64,000 nt of DNA from Ascidia mentula (Eukaryota > Chordata > Ascidiacea > Phlebobranchia > Ascidiidae), in NCBI GenBank assembly GCA_947561715.1, contig OX387200.1, positions 15,440,501-15,504,500 of the forward strand, in the 5' to 3' direction. Both the position numbers and the translations under genes were made by a program. Shown one piece after another: positions 1 through 57,030 of the stretch. Within the stretch, counting starts at the first letter, position 1, and each line of letters opens with the position of its first letter. Under the pieces are notes generated by a model. That model searched no databases. It worked only from the letters and a program-made list of their open reading frames with translations, and was not told the DNA's origin.

Positions 1-62
1 CACCAATCGCGTCAGTCAAACTGATGATGATATAAGTTTTTGTCGAAACGTCTTATTTTAAC

Positions 63-137
63 ATGACAGTGTTAATAACAATATGGGCCAGTCTCTTTAT
101 ACTCAGAATTATGAGAAAACCCGTGAGTTGTGTTCCT
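63..137. repeat. Rearranged copy of the 87-bp element in intron 6 of gene A
   Basis: Bases 63-94 match 47510-47541 directly (32/32). Bases 98-137 match 47464-47503 in inverted orientation (40/40). It lies in the last part of intron 6 of gene A. Identity over both blocks shows recent activity or copying. Confidence 0.65.
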
Positions 138-193
138 ATACAGATTTATTTAAAAAAAAATTAAAATCATGCACACATACTTTCTTCGTGCAG

Positions 194-6378
<6,185 letters not shown>

Positions 6379-7506
6379 AGAAAGAAAAGAAATATAATGA
6401 AACAATGCAACTTTTGGAATGAAATAAGAAAGTTTTAATGCTTACCTCAAAAGAATGCTGTGATTGTTCTTACTTTTCAATAGTAATGATTTCCTTTTCT
6501 CCATGGCAACCCACATGTTTATTATTTTGTTGTGTAGCACGACATTTTATTATATTAGAAGTTTTAACATGGGCTAGGAAATTGTTTTGTACAAGACAAG
6601 CTTGGATACCGTGTAGGGATTGTCACATTTCATTTTGCGAACATGTAGTGTTCACGCTGCCATGTTTGGTTTAAAAATTTATCGTATTATTTTACTATTC
6701 GAGGTTATAGAAATCTCTGTCACAGTTGCTTGTGCGTATCACAAATTTTTGCTTTGTTTCGCAGTCGCTGTTCGCTACATGGTTCATATGTCATATAAGA
6801 CAAGTGTCGTAGTATTATTATCAAATTCACCAAACTAAAAGTTGTTTTACATTACAACAACAGAACATTTGCATCTACACGTTTTGCTTTAGCTTTCCGA
6901 CGCAATACCGGAAGCAGTAATATTGTTAAACGTTTGTTTTTCGATCGCATTGTGTTCATTTAAACCTGATGAAGCGAAAGATACTCGTGGAAGGAAGTGT
7001 ACGTGAATACAAGTCAGTATTTTTATAAGTGCCAAACCCGAGTGCCAAACCAAGGGACTTCAGATTGTTAAATGTGTTTCCAATGCAGTGACTGTGAAAC
7101 ATTTCTGCTCGCTTATCTTTAGGAGTCTTCGTACATCGTTCGCGTACCACCCAAATCCATAAAAATTCCCTCTAAATTGTGCAGTAAAACGCTAGGAACA
7201 CCCAAAATACAAAAAAAAACTTGACAATAGTTTGAGTAAGGTGAACTTAATCCCAAAAAGACTCGATCAACGTTTCTTTTTAACAGGGTGTGTAAACGTG
7301 TAAAAAACAAATAAAAGTTAGTAATACCACACAACAATGCACATTCCAGCGCATTTGGTGTTAACCATTTGGGTTCCGTGAAAAATTCCGCACCAAATTA
7401 GAACGGTATAATGATAAATTTTTGATTGACAAAACCTCAGTAAATACTCTGGCGGTGTTACTTTGAGATTCGTTAAGATAGAGGTGTTGGGTGTAACGTA
7501 CATAGA

Positions 7507-7864
7507 GGCGCCTAGTTTTCATTTTTCCAGGGGGGCGGCTATATTATGACGTCATAATTTGTTACTATGACGTCATCAAGTATCAAAAAAACTGTGTTTG
7601 AATTTCAATGCATGAGGCGTATTAGCCAAAAGGGCGGCGTTAACGACGAACACACGAGATCGGTTTACGACACGACCAATAACTACCTGTTGGCATATCG
7701 TACTGCGAGACTGACGTTGCAACAACCGATGTCAGTTACGCAAGCGAAACTAGGTTCTTTTTTCTTCGAACGTTACGAATGCGACGAGTTACATGGTGCA
7801 GACAGACGTGCGTAATAGCCACTCCTTTTTTTTGAAAAACCCCTGCCCCCCCTGGACTAGGCGC
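7507..7864. mobile_element. MITE-like element between genes A and B
   Basis: The ends are inverted: GGCGCCTAG at 7507-7515 and CTAGGCGC at 7857-7864, followed inward by CCAGGGGGGCGG-like and GCCCCCCCTGG-like blocks. It is more GC-rich than its surroundings. It holds two perfect TGACGTCA palindromes (7547-7554 and 7568-7575). An 82-codon open frame (7567-7815) has no recognisable domain and I do not call it a gene. A clear target duplication was not identified. Confidence 0.45.
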
Positions 7865-8574
7865 TTATGAACGTATATGAAAAAACATTATCTGCAGCAA
7901 TGACATCTACCATGTTTGTGATGGAACTTGAACAAGCCACCGTAAAAAGGGGACCTTGCAGCGTAACAATTCTTTCCGGTCGGCTGCTTTGCTGAAGCTA
8001 TGTCTGCTTACGTGTTCTTGCTGTTAATTCTAAATTCGACTCCGTGGCAGACTGATTTATTAATGAAAACACACGTTTGCTATGTCAGGCGGCTTAAAGT
8101 TTAAATGTTCCAAGCGCGTTAGTGACTGAACGAGTAACTTCTACCGCGTGCCAGTTGTTAGTTAAGTGACCGAGACTATAGTCAACTATAGTTGGGTGCC
8201 AAAGTAAAAATGACAGAGAATGACGACGAACTATGACAACGAACTGACAGAGTAAAGTATGAACGGGTATTTAACAAGTTGCAATAAAAAAAGGTATGTC
8301 GTCGAGCGGGATGACAGAAGACTGTGTGAGTTCTGCCTGAAAGGCTAACACCGTCTGCAGCTATGGTCCGTCTGTGTTCCAAAGGTGCGAAGAATTAAGT
8401 AGGGAAACATGCGTGTGCTACACCCTTGATTAGGGATCCACGAATATCATTGTTTGGTTGAAAACTCAGGGATTTCTGCTGTAGGCTGGGTTCCATCTGC
8501 AATATGATGTGAACTCTAAAACAGGTCCTCCCATTGGCACATTTTTTCTCTTCTTTTTTTTTTGCTATAACTTG

Positions 8575-8688
8575 TTATTTTGCCTTGACACGCATGACTT
8601 CCACAGAGGTTTGTGATTTATAATGGTCTGTTACTGGGTAACTAGGTCAAACGCAAGCAATTGCAATCTGCACAGCCAGAAAAGGAAA
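8575..8688 (+). promoter_or_regulatory. Conserved 5' flank of gene B
   Basis: Shares TGGTCTGTTA, CAAGCA.TTGC.ATCTGC and ACAGCCAGAAAAGGAAA before ATG with genes C (19137-19236) and D (29537-29640). The CTTG-CG-TGGCTG-GAGGTTT layout further up is a distant match to the E-G block. Confidence 0.45.
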
Positions 8689-17024
<8,336 letters not shown>

Positions 17025-17525
17025 ATAAAGAAAAGAAACGTATGAAACAAAACAACATATGGAATGAAATAAGAATGCTCAAACGCTTTGTTTTAAGTAT
17101 GCTGTAATTAATTTTCAGTGGCAGTGATTTTCTTTTCTGCATGGCAACCCAGTTTATTTACTCTTCTGATTATCACGACATTTTATTACATCAATTTTTA
17201 ACATGTGCTAGAAAATCAATTGTTTTGTACAAGACAAGCTGGGATACTGTATAGGGACTGTCGGTGTACATCTCATTTTGGTTTGCATGTTGTTGACTTA
17301 GCCATGTTTGATGCTCGGTATTTAAAGATATAACGTAAATTAGGTGGTTAATGTTAGCACCAAAACTTTCATTTTTTTTCAGATTTTTTTGTGCGAGGTT
17401 ATAGAAATCTGTTTCACAGTTGCTTGTGTGTATAATAAGTTTTTGCTCAGTTTTGCAGTAGCTTTTTGCTGCATGACTTATTTATACTGGTTGTGGAACA
17501 GTGTGCCAATATTGTAATTTACTAA

Positions 17526-17531
17526 AATAAA
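17526..17531 (+). terminator. Polyadenylation signal of gene B
   Basis: AATAAA about 500 bp after the stop codon. The surrounding sequence (ACTAAAATAAAAGTTGTTT) is conserved after gene C, which supports a shared 3' end. Confidence 0.55.
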
Positions 17532-17548
17532 AGTTGTTTTACGTTATT

Positions 17549-18008
17549 GGGATTACAGGCTTTGCAGGCCATGTATTGCAGCCAATCAAGATTAGCGACA
17601 TTTTCCCGACAAGTCCAAGCGATATCTGACAAATCAAGCTCCCGGTGAGGTTTAAACTCACGGCCCTGGACATACCAGCAGGACTAACGCTCCAAAGACA
17701 TAGTATATTGTGGTCAAAGGACACTGGCGCGAAAGAGCACAACTTTCAGGCAATACGTAAGGGAACTCTACCATTTTAAACAGACAACGCAGTAATATTT
17801 TAAGCAATGGCAGCATGATTGGCAGGAGGTTCTTACTTGGCGAGCACATCTAACGTATTGAAATCATTAGGTTTACAGACTTCGCAGCACTGGCATTGCA
17901 GCCTAGCTTAATTATCTCGATACGATAGCTGTTATCGCCCAGTAAGGACCTGCGAAGTATGGAACGATCCGCCAATCAGGCCATTGCATAAAAAACATTG
18001 CTGCGTTG
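17549..18008 (-). repeat. SINE composite between genes B and C
   Basis: The tRNA-like B-box region lies in reverse orientation at about 17630-17700. Next to it is the same flanking module (CAGACAACGCAGTAAT) seen in the intron 15 copies, in the forward direction. It sits about 20 bp after the polyadenylation signal of gene B. The same arrangement follows gene C, so it predates that duplication. Confidence 0.55.
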
Positions 18009-18009
18009 T

Positions 18010-18365
18010 AATACGTTACAACAAGCTTTAATGACATATTCATTGTGACTGCAGTCTTAATCCACACATATATTTGTGCGTGTGTCTGTTTCTATACAAT
18101 TTTGGTTTTCTATATTCTGCGGTGATCCTCTCATCGGTTACAAACTACTTCATCCTGATTCCATCCGTTGTTGCTTTACTTCCTTTGGCTTCGTCGATAT
18201 TACGTCACAAATTGATGTGAATTGATGACCAATACCACAAAATTATAGGACTATTGCAATAACGTCAAAACGTAGATTACCCAGCCAATTAGATGATTTC
18301 GATCATTTTGTTAATGGTTTGTTAATACAACGGTCTATTTTTCATTTAAATACGTCTGTTTTTGA
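18010..18365 (+). pseudogene. Relic of ABCC4-like exon 21 with flanking intron sequence
   Basis: A stray fragment between genes B and C. Bases 18030-18097 match the end of intron 20. Bases 18098-18210 match exon 21, the TM-helix exon ending in the LRRYYVTT stretch. The rest matches the start of intron 21 of the B/D type. The acceptor AG is lost, about five bases are missing in the exon, and the exon 3' end with its donor is deleted, so it cannot be spliced as in the intact genes. It lacks the 512-bp transposon found in B's intron 20. It looks like debris of a deleted gene copy or of an unequal crossover. Confidence 0.8.
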
Positions 18366-19136
18366 GCGAAAGATTTTGAACTGTCCGAATCCGAAATGAC
18401 CAACTAGTATGACATATAGATTGTTGTTGTGTATTAGGCACACTTTTTGCACTGCCCTTACAAATGCTTATATACGAGACCCGCTTCTGCTTGCCGGTTA
18501 AGGCATTGAATGCAAACTTTAGTTTCGTTATTGCTTTTCGTAATACCATGTCAGTGATACATTCTTTTCCCCAACATATATGTTCCTGAATCCCCGATTC
18601 CAATCGCGATAAAATGTATTCGCGTAACTGCCGGCGGAGACTATGCGAAGAACCGTTTGTGTTTTTGCTGTTTTGTTGTTTAAATTAATGTAATTCATGG
18701 ACATTGGGACACTTTCCCCTTGTCCATACACAATCCAGGCGTACATGTCAAAGTATTGGAATACGAACTCGTTTAAGTATTAAAATCACCTGGCGTGTCA
18801 TGAACAATCGCACCTATGATTTAATTAACTGCACTTTTTATAGCTTTGACTTTTTCACTCTTAAACGCAACGCGACAAATCAAACAAAGAAAATGGTACT
18901 GTTTTGAAGGTATGTGTGAATATTTTCGGATCAAAATGCGCGATTTTTTTTGGTTATCGCGACAGAACAGTTAACACACTGTTGAATGTTGCTATACCGA
19001 ACCTAAAACCTGAACCTCACATCAGACTATAGAACTACTGTTATCACTTCAATGACGATACCACTCCGGAAAGCGCAAAGGCTTTTTGCTTTGTCTGCAC
19101 TACATTATGTTCCAGTTAACTTGCTCGTTTGCCTTG

Positions 19137-19236
19137 GTACGCATGGCTGCCACTGAGGTTTGAGGGAGCAAATGGTCTGTTATTGTAGAAATAGATTAAC
19201 ACAAGCAGTTGCTATCTGCACAGCCAGAAAAGGAAA
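19137..19236 (+). promoter_or_regulatory. Conserved 5' flank of gene C
   Basis: Nearly identical to the flank of gene D over at least 100 bp (ACGCATGGCTGCCACTGAGG, then AACACAAGCAGTTGCTATCT up to the ATG), and similar to gene B. Confidence 0.45.
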
Positions 19237-28446
<9,210 letters not shown>

Positions 28447-28950
28447 ACAAAGAAAAGAAACGTATCAAACAAAACAACTTATGGAATGTAATAAGAATCC
28501 TCAAACGCTTTGTTTTAAGTATGCTGTAATTAATTTTCAGTGGCAGTGATTTTCTTTTCTGCATGGCAACCCACATGTTTATTTACTCTTCTGATTATCA
28601 CGACATTTTATTACATGATTTTTTTACATGTGGTAGGTATTCTATTGTTTTGTACAAGACAAGCTGGGATACTGTATAGGGACTGTCGGTGAACATCTCA
28701 TTTTGGTTTGAAAACCTGCATATTGTTGATTTAGCCATGTTTGATGCACCACGTTTAAAGTTATAACGTTCTGAATTAGGTGGTAAAGACCTTAATTTTG
28801 TTTCAGATTCCTTTTGTGCGAGGTTATAGAAATCTGTTTCACAGTTGCTTGTGTGTATAATATGTTTTTGCTCAGTTTTGCAGTAGCTTTTCGCTGCATG
28901 ACTTATTTAAACTTGTTGTGGAACAGTGTGCCAATATTGTAATTAACTAA

Positions 28951-28956
28951 AATAAA
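28951..28956 (+). terminator. Polyadenylation signal of gene C
   Basis: AATAAA about 505 bp after the stop, at the position equivalent to that of gene B. Confidence 0.55.
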
Positions 28957-28971
28957 AGTTGTTTAACATCA

Positions 28972-29296
28972 TTGGGATTACAGGCTTCACAGGCCATGCA
29001 TTACATCTGGATTAGCGACATTTACCCGACTAGTTTGAGCGATATCTCAAAAATCAAGCTCCCTATGAGGTTTAAACTCACGGCCCTGGACTTACCAGGC
29101 CTAACGCTCAAACGACATATGTATATTTTGGTCAAGACACACTGGTTCGCAAGAGCGTAACTTTGCCAGGCAACCTTTACACATACATACGTAAGGGATC
29201 TCTACCACTGTAGTCAGACAACGCAGCAATATTTTTTAAGCAATCAGTATGATTGACAGGATCGCTCCACTGCGCAGGTTCTTACTTTGCTCTGTT
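28972..29296 (-). repeat. SINE composite between genes C and D
   Basis: Counterpart of the element downstream of gene B, at the same distance from the polyadenylation signal. It has the reverse tRNA-like segment first and then the forward module ending near CACTGCGCAGG. Confidence 0.55.
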
Positions 29297-29536
29297 ATAA
29301 AGGTGTGTGTAGGTGAACATTTTCGGATCAAAATACGCGATTTTTTGGTTATCGGGACCGAATAATTAACACGCTGTTATATGTTGTTACACCGAACCTA
29401 AATAATGAACAAAAAACTCAAATGAGACTAGAGTTACTGTTATCACTGCAATGACGATACCAGCACGCCGGAAAGCGTAAAGTTTTTTTTTGCTATTTCT
29501 GCACTACATTACGTTCCAGTTAACTTGCTCGTTTGC

Positions 29537-29640
29537 CTTGGTACGCATGGCTGCCACTGAGGTTTGAGGGAGCAAATGGTCTGTTATTGTAGAAATAGGC
29601 TAACACAAGCAGTTGCTATCTGCACAGCCAGAAAAGGAAA
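29537..29640 (+). promoter_or_regulatory. Conserved 5' flank of gene D
   Basis: Near copy of the gene C flank. If gene D is dead, its promoter sequence is nevertheless intact by comparison. Confidence 0.45.
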
Positions 29641-37483
<7,843 letters not shown>

Positions 37484-37513
37484 CGAAGAACAAAATGCAG
37501 AGCCGTTTGAATC

Positions 37514-37519
37514 AATAAA
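37514..37519 (+). terminator. Polyadenylation signal of gene D
   Basis: AATAAA about 30 bp after the stop codon. The downstream sequence is unrelated to the 3' flanks of B and C, so D has a different and possibly much shorter 3' UTR. Confidence 0.45.
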
Positions 37520-38427
37520 ACTTCGGTTTCTTCCTTTATAGTGTACATATTCTGTAACTTGTCCATAACATTGATCGTTGATCTTTCGTTGTTGCGCGTT
37601 AATCGCAATTCTTTGTGGTTTTCGAAAAATTTTGAGATTGATTCATATCATTTTGTTTATTGCTATCACCTTGCGCAATTGATCCAAAACTATCCAATGT
37701 GGAAAGGAGGGAAACGAAAAAAGCGAGGACCGAAGCCTTTTTAATGCTGATCATATGATGTGACAGCAAACACGTGTTTCGCTTTCACACTCGTGTTTCG
37801 CTTGCACACTCTTGCAAAATTGGTTACTATTATTGTGGAGCATGTAGGAATTATTTTATGTGTTTTCCCACAAAATTTGTCGCCGTTGTGTTTTTGTTAA
37901 TCTGGCAGAGCGTTTATTGGCTATAATGTCGTCTTTATGTGGCACCGAATTAAAGCTGTTATAACAGAGGTTAATAGCACACCTGTGACCTGTTTAAACT
38001 TCTTCTATTTACTCTGTTTTGATTTTAAGATTTGAAATTTATTTTTTAACCATTAAAATAATTTGTAAATACACATTAGCATTTGCTGTTTTAAACAACC
38101 TTCCAACCACACATGTTATGTTTCTAAAAAGCAGTTCTTTATTGTTGTATGAGGTTACAAAGTGTCGTTAAATACAAACTTTTTGTATGTTGATTAGTCC
38201 AAATCAGTAACATACAATTCCATATCTGATAATGTTTGCCACAAGAATATTGTGTACGATAAAATGTACCGATAGGAGGATTAGGTTGAAGGTAAATTTC
38301 AGACAAATTATCGGCATGACATTAACAAATATAAGCCGCCCTTGACTGAAAGCCGCACAAACGGTATAGTAGAAACTTTGTAAGTAGCGGCTTGCAATTG
38401 AGTAACTACAGATGTTTTTTAGGTAAA

Positions 38428-38457
38428 TATATGTATTTATGCATGTAAATACATATA
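38428..38457. repeat. Perfect 12-bp hairpin
   Basis: TATATGTATTTA and TAAATACATATA around the loop TGCATG, in the D-E intergenic region. AT-rich; function unknown. Confidence 0.7.
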
Positions 38458-38998
38458 TAGGCTAACCGCTGTGGAAAACGTCTTGTATTTTAAGCAATGT
38501 GGAGCCAATAATATTGTATTTTCTCTTTTAGATAGGTTTATCCCATTCCGCCTTTCCGTTAATGTTGATTCTTTAACACCAACTTGAACTTGTATCACAC
38601 ATTTTATCGGAAACATGTATTGTTTTTTGACGTGCAGAATAAATGTTATTTCTTTTAGTTCACGATTGCTCTCATCTGAAAAGTGTGATGTTATGTTTAT
38701 TGAATAAAAAAAATGCTTTTTATAAGTATGGGTGGAAGAACTTCATTATACATATCACGGATGCAAAACATTTTGCGGTCGCCCAACTACATTTTTAACC
38801 ATCATTTGTATATTTTTCGGGAAACTGGTAATATCTTTTGGTTGTATATATGTAGATATTGTGGAAGATCAGCCCTTCCTGTACATATGTTGGTCGCAAT
38901 TCGGGAAATGTACGGCTAAACCACATATATTGCTTTACATTGCAGGGGAAGCTTATACCTCTTGTTTAATTTGTGCATTGCTAAGCTTTATTGTGGCG

Positions 38999-39116
38999 TG
39001 CAGCTTGTCGCGGTTGGCTGACTTCAAGGTTTACGTTCGAACGTACTTCTGCAATCAGTAGCAAGACAGCAAGTCTAGCTGATCGGGAGTGGTGATCTTG
39101 CCATAAAAACAAGACC
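38999..39116 (+). promoter_or_regulatory. Conserved 5' flank of gene E
   Basis: The 118 bp before the start codon share ordered blocks with the flanks of F and G: CTTGTCGCGGTTGGCTGA, then CAATCAGTAGCAAG, then GGGAGTGGTGATCTT and ACAAGACC next to ATG. The more distal parts do not align between the genes. It also has the palindrome ACGTTCGAACGT at 39033-39044. Likely core promoter and/or 5' UTR; which part is transcribed is unknown. Confidence 0.5.
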
Positions 39117-46338
<7,222 letters not shown>

Positions 46339-47464
46339 CGGGAGGAATTAAAAAGATGAGGAAAGGACTACAATTTGAAAATGCAAAATTGCCAATATCT
46401 TTCACCTCGTTATAGTATGCTTTCAATGTTTCCTTGGTAATATGCTATTTATGTTTCCTTGGTATGCATTTTATAATTCCCCAACAATTTTTGATTTTCC
46501 TAAAAGTTACTTTTTGAGGAAAAGTTACTTTTTGAGGCTACTGTGCACCACGACAAAGGTTTATTAAAAATGATATTCTTCGCCACACAAATGTTAAGAT
46601 TTTGTATGAGACGTCGTAATGACTGTCATTGAACATCCCATAGTAAAAGGTTATTGTACATATAGTATTGTTTACGTCGTGTTTTTTGAAGGTCGCAGGT
46701 TTTCAATGTTCAAATTTAAAATATTTTAATAGTGAAAAGTGTTGATTCCTGAACACCAACTTTTGTCCTTGTTTTATGCCACATTATTTATTGCGGAATC
46801 ACTACGTATTTTTTCTGCCTGAAACCGGCAGGGTATTTATGTTGGGTTACGTTTGCTCTTACCCAAAAGCAAAGTTTGAACAATTTCGCAGTAACTTTCC
46901 GCCGCATGTATTTGTCGCTGAAAAGTGTGAAATAGTTTTCATAAAATTCAACAAAAATTTACATTCCCTAACATTAATTCGTTCATTTTTAATATAACTA
47001 AATACAACAGGCACGAAATCTTACATGAATATGTTTTAACAACAATTACGTGATACGCGCATCCTGGTTTTACTCCTGACGTTTTTATCTAAACACGCAT
47101 TGCACGACTGCAGATGCGATGTTACATGACCCAAATAGGTTACTTGCCATTGTTGCTCGTAGTGGCTTTGTGATAGTTGTCATTAGCAGTCTATATGTTC
47201 GGCCAGTTTTGCCTTTTTATATATTTCTTATCTTTCTATTCTTCCTTTGAGAATTGACAATGCTGTTTTAGCGTGTTTTCTTAAAATGAACTGCGATTAG
47301 ACAAAAAGTCATTTTGTTTTGTAATAACAACGACATTTACATCCAGATTGGCTATTTGTTCGATATATTTCGGCTGTACTGAAAATTCGTCTCGAATACA
47401 AACCGTCGTGGGTCAAGCAGCAAGTCTAGGAACTAGATTAGAACTTAAGTAATAAAACTACTCA

Positions 47465-47551
47465 GGAACACAACTCACGGGTTTTCTCATAATTCTGAGT
47501 ATAAATAAAATGACAGTGTTAATAACAATATGGGCCAGTCTATTTATACTC
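47465..47551. mobile_element. 87-bp short element between genes E and F
   Basis: Flanked by an 11-bp direct repeat AAAACTACTCA (47454-47464 and 47552-47562). Internally TGAGTATAAATA (from about 47497) and TATTTATACTCA (to about 47552) form an inverted repeat. Its 32-bp core (47510-47541) is identical to 63-94 of this window. A 40-bp block (47464-47503) is the exact reverse complement of 98-137. Confidence 0.6.
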
Positions 47552-48089
47552 AAAACTACTCAATTTCTGCAAAGTTAGAAATACTAGGATTTAGCTATCA
47601 GACTAATGCTTCGAAATTCAACTTGTATGATTTTGTTGCCTAAACGACATATTTGCAACAAAGAGTATGTAAGGATTGGTATACCTTGCGTTTTGTCTAA
47701 CCGATGCCAGTATTCCATGAACCATCCAGCTCCATTTCGATAGATTAGTCGTCAATACCTTTGACGACGATTAAACTTTTCAGGTCTTATTGCATTGGTA
47801 TATAGTTCAGTTATTTTGATTAACTACAGGAAATCGTCACGTTATTGACGCACTGCAGGCTTGCCCCTCACGTGGTGTTATTTGATGCGTGACGTCAAAG
47901 GAAGAAGACGGAACGAAAAATAGTGGCGTACTAATTAACCATAAACAACTAGCTTCATGTTTTCTGCTTATTTCTACACAAGTAAACAGCGACAGGGAAT
48001 TAAGGCCAGAGTTAATTGTATAGTTATTTGTTCTTACTCAAATCGCGCCTTCTCAACTTGTTTGTCCCTTTGTAAGCTCCAATGCGTCA

Positions 48090-48207
48090 AGCAGCTTGTC
48101 GCGGTTGACTGATATTGAGGTTCTTCTTCGAACGTATTACTGCAATCAGTAGCAAGACAGCAATTCTAGCTGGTCGGGAGTGGTGATCTTACCATACAGA
48201 CAAGACC
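48090..48207 (+). promoter_or_regulatory. Conserved 5' flank of gene F
   Basis: Closest match to the flank of gene E: CTTGTCGCGGTTGACTGA, CTGCAATCAGTAGCAAGACA and GACAAGACC before ATG are kept with the same order and spacing. Confidence 0.5.
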
Positions 48208-55476
<7,269 letters not shown>

Positions 55477-55774
55477 AAAAATCCTGCAACGATGATTACA
55501 GCAAAATATATTTTTCCCTTCTTGTACTGCATAATGCCATTTTAATTGGGAATATTCCACCAGAAATGAAAGAAATTCTCATTTCATATGCAACAATCTT
55601 CCTGCTGCGATCGACGCAAACGTGTTTCCTGTTTTCAATGTGTTTTTAAAAGACAAGTAGTGGTTCCTTTAGGACGGTCATTGAATATCCCATTGTAATT
55701 TAAAAACTGTTGTGCGGTGTATGGTTTCCTATATGTTTGGTATACGTTTTGTGCAAATTAGGTTTTTTTATGGC

Positions 55775-55840
55775 ATAGGTTTTGTAAATTTGTCGAAAAT
55801 AGGTTTTGTAAAATTGTCTAAAAATGGTTTTGTGTTGACG
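55775..55840. repeat. Short tandem repeat downstream of gene F
   Basis: Two and a half degenerate units of about 25 bp built on AGGTTTTGTAAAATTGTC, probably within the 3' UTR of gene F. Confidence 0.55.
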
Positions 55841-56300
55841 TTTTTAGCTGCGTCAGTATTGGTTTTACATCATTTTTTCGTGCCAAATCCTGAATCGTAT
55901 ATACAAGACGTTTCTCGATTGCGAGTAAAACCTGTTGTAATTTTTGCCTGAAACGCTGCTGATGTGCAAAGTGTTGCTTGCACAAGCTATTCTTATGTTT
56001 TATAGTGATGTTTATAAATTTGTAGTCAATATCCTGGACAAACTTTTTTGCTTTTTGTATTCCAGTGTGTCTTGTTCATTAAGTATTTTTGTTACCCTTT
56101 GGAAATCGATAACTTTCCCATGCGTTGCTAACTTGTATATCTCGGCATTATTTTTGACCAATGTGATGTAACGTCAATGCAAAATGCCGGGACCAGAAAT
56201 TAAACTTACTCACTCTTTTGGCGCATACTTGGACAACTGAATGTTTTTAAACCTTTGTGGTGTTAAATTGGAGCTACTTTTGGTTTGTTGATTATATCAG

Positions 56301-56306
56301 AATAAA
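56301..56306 (+). terminator. Candidate polyadenylation signal of gene F
   Basis: AATAAA followed by AGTTAGAG, about 825 bp after the stop. The context resembles the AATAAAAGTTG sites of B and C but the distance is long. Confidence 0.3.
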
Positions 56307-56919
56307 AGTTAGAGCAAATTAAGTTTTTTAATTTAAATTTGAAGTAGAACTGGTTAATGACACATACAACATTGGTATTAATTCTTAATACAACATGAAT
56401 GACAAATATTCATAATCGGTAGATTAGTACATTTTGTGCTGAACAATTCACCTGGTGGATGAAAACTTGTCAAATATGAAAAAATGCAGTTGGACAAATT
56501 AGCATACTCGAAAAAATCGAGACTGTTTTTTTCCTTTTGATTCGTAATCGACCTTTTGCTCTAATTCATCGATCCAGAAACCTAGTTGTTAAAAGCCTAT
56601 TGTATATGCTGGCGCTGCTTTGTAATACAGATTTCTTCAGTTCATGTTGTAAGAGAATATTCCAGGGTATCAGATATTCGCAGATTCGTTCCAGGGTATT
56701 TTTGCTAACCAGCCTAAACGATGGACAACTATGATGGCATTTCTGCGTAAACTGAATTTGGTGCATGTTTTTTTGCATGAAAACGACAGGTATTGAAATA
56801 CAGAAGTTTAAGTTTGCCTGCTACTTCATCGCCGTTTTTAAACAGGTTCAAACGAGTGTAATCAAACTGCATCACGGTTGACCTGCAATGTGCAATGTCG
56901 AACGATACTGTGGTGAAAA

Positions 56920-57030
56920 AGCTTGCCGCGGTTGACTGACTACAGGGTTCATGTTTGAAAGTATTACTTCAATCAGTAGCAAGCCTGCAGCTGATCTGAA
57001 GGTGCGACCTTCTTTCACGAAACCAAGATT
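56920..57030 (+). promoter_or_regulatory. Conserved 5' flank of gene G
   Basis: Diverged version of the E/F block: GCTTGCCGCGGTTGACTGAC and CAATCAGTAGCAAG are conserved. The part next to the ATG is not. Confidence 0.45.

Larger units (their letters stand above)
6379..8688. other. Intergenic region A-B
   Basis: 2.3 kb. The first 480 bp are the 3' UTR-like sequence of gene A, homologous to that of B and C but with ACTAAA in place of the AATAAA signal. The MITE-like element at 7507-7864 is the only clear insertion. The last 115 bp are the conserved flank of gene B. I see no other gene. Confidence 0.7.
17025..19236. other. Intergenic region B-C
   Basis: 2.2 kb: 3' UTR-like sequence to about 17535, SINE composite, exon-21 relic (18010-18365), then about 500 bp without recognisable content. 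From 18900 on the sequence matches the region before gene D, up to the start codon. The stretch 18010-18890 is extra relative to the C-D gap. Confidence 0.7.
28447..29640. other. Intergenic region C-D
   Basis: 1.2 kb and the shortest gap. It is homologous throughout to parts of the B-C gap (3' UTR, SINE composite, then the promoter-proximal region). This indicates that the duplication unit includes the flanks. Confidence 0.7.
37484..39116. other. Intergenic region D-E
   Basis: 1.6 kb with no homology to the B-C or C-D gaps. Contents: an early AATAAA, a 12-bp hairpin at 38428, and the conserved flank of gene E. No gene is recognised; open frames around 38713-39061 look like noise. This gap separates the two clades. 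Confidence 0.65.
46339..48207. other. Intergenic region E-F
   Basis: 1.9 kb: an ATTAAA at 46347-46352 just after the stop of E is a possible poly(A) signal. The 87-bp element is at 47465, and the conserved flank of gene F starts at about 48090. Otherwise nothing is recognised. Confidence 0.65.
55477..57030. other. Intergenic region F-G
   Basis: 1.55 kb: a T-rich 3' UTR-like region with a short tandem repeat (55775-55840), a candidate AATAAA at 56301, and the conserved flank of gene G from 56920. No gene is recognised. Confidence 0.65.

Noticed and set aside
20-52. Hammerhead-like string CTGATGATG...GTCGAAACGTC
   Set aside because: Core words are present but stems I and III do not form and stem II is only three pairs. 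Similar strings occur in intron 9 of genes A, C and D (near 880, 22950 and 32094) and fail for the same reason.
7567-7815. 82-codon open frame as a host gene
   Set aside because: It lies inside an element with inverted ends, has no homologous copy in the array flanks and no recognisable domain.
38713-39061. Overlapping open frames before gene E as a small gene
   Set aside because: No domain, no splice or codon pattern like the neighbours, and the end overlaps the conserved flank of gene E.
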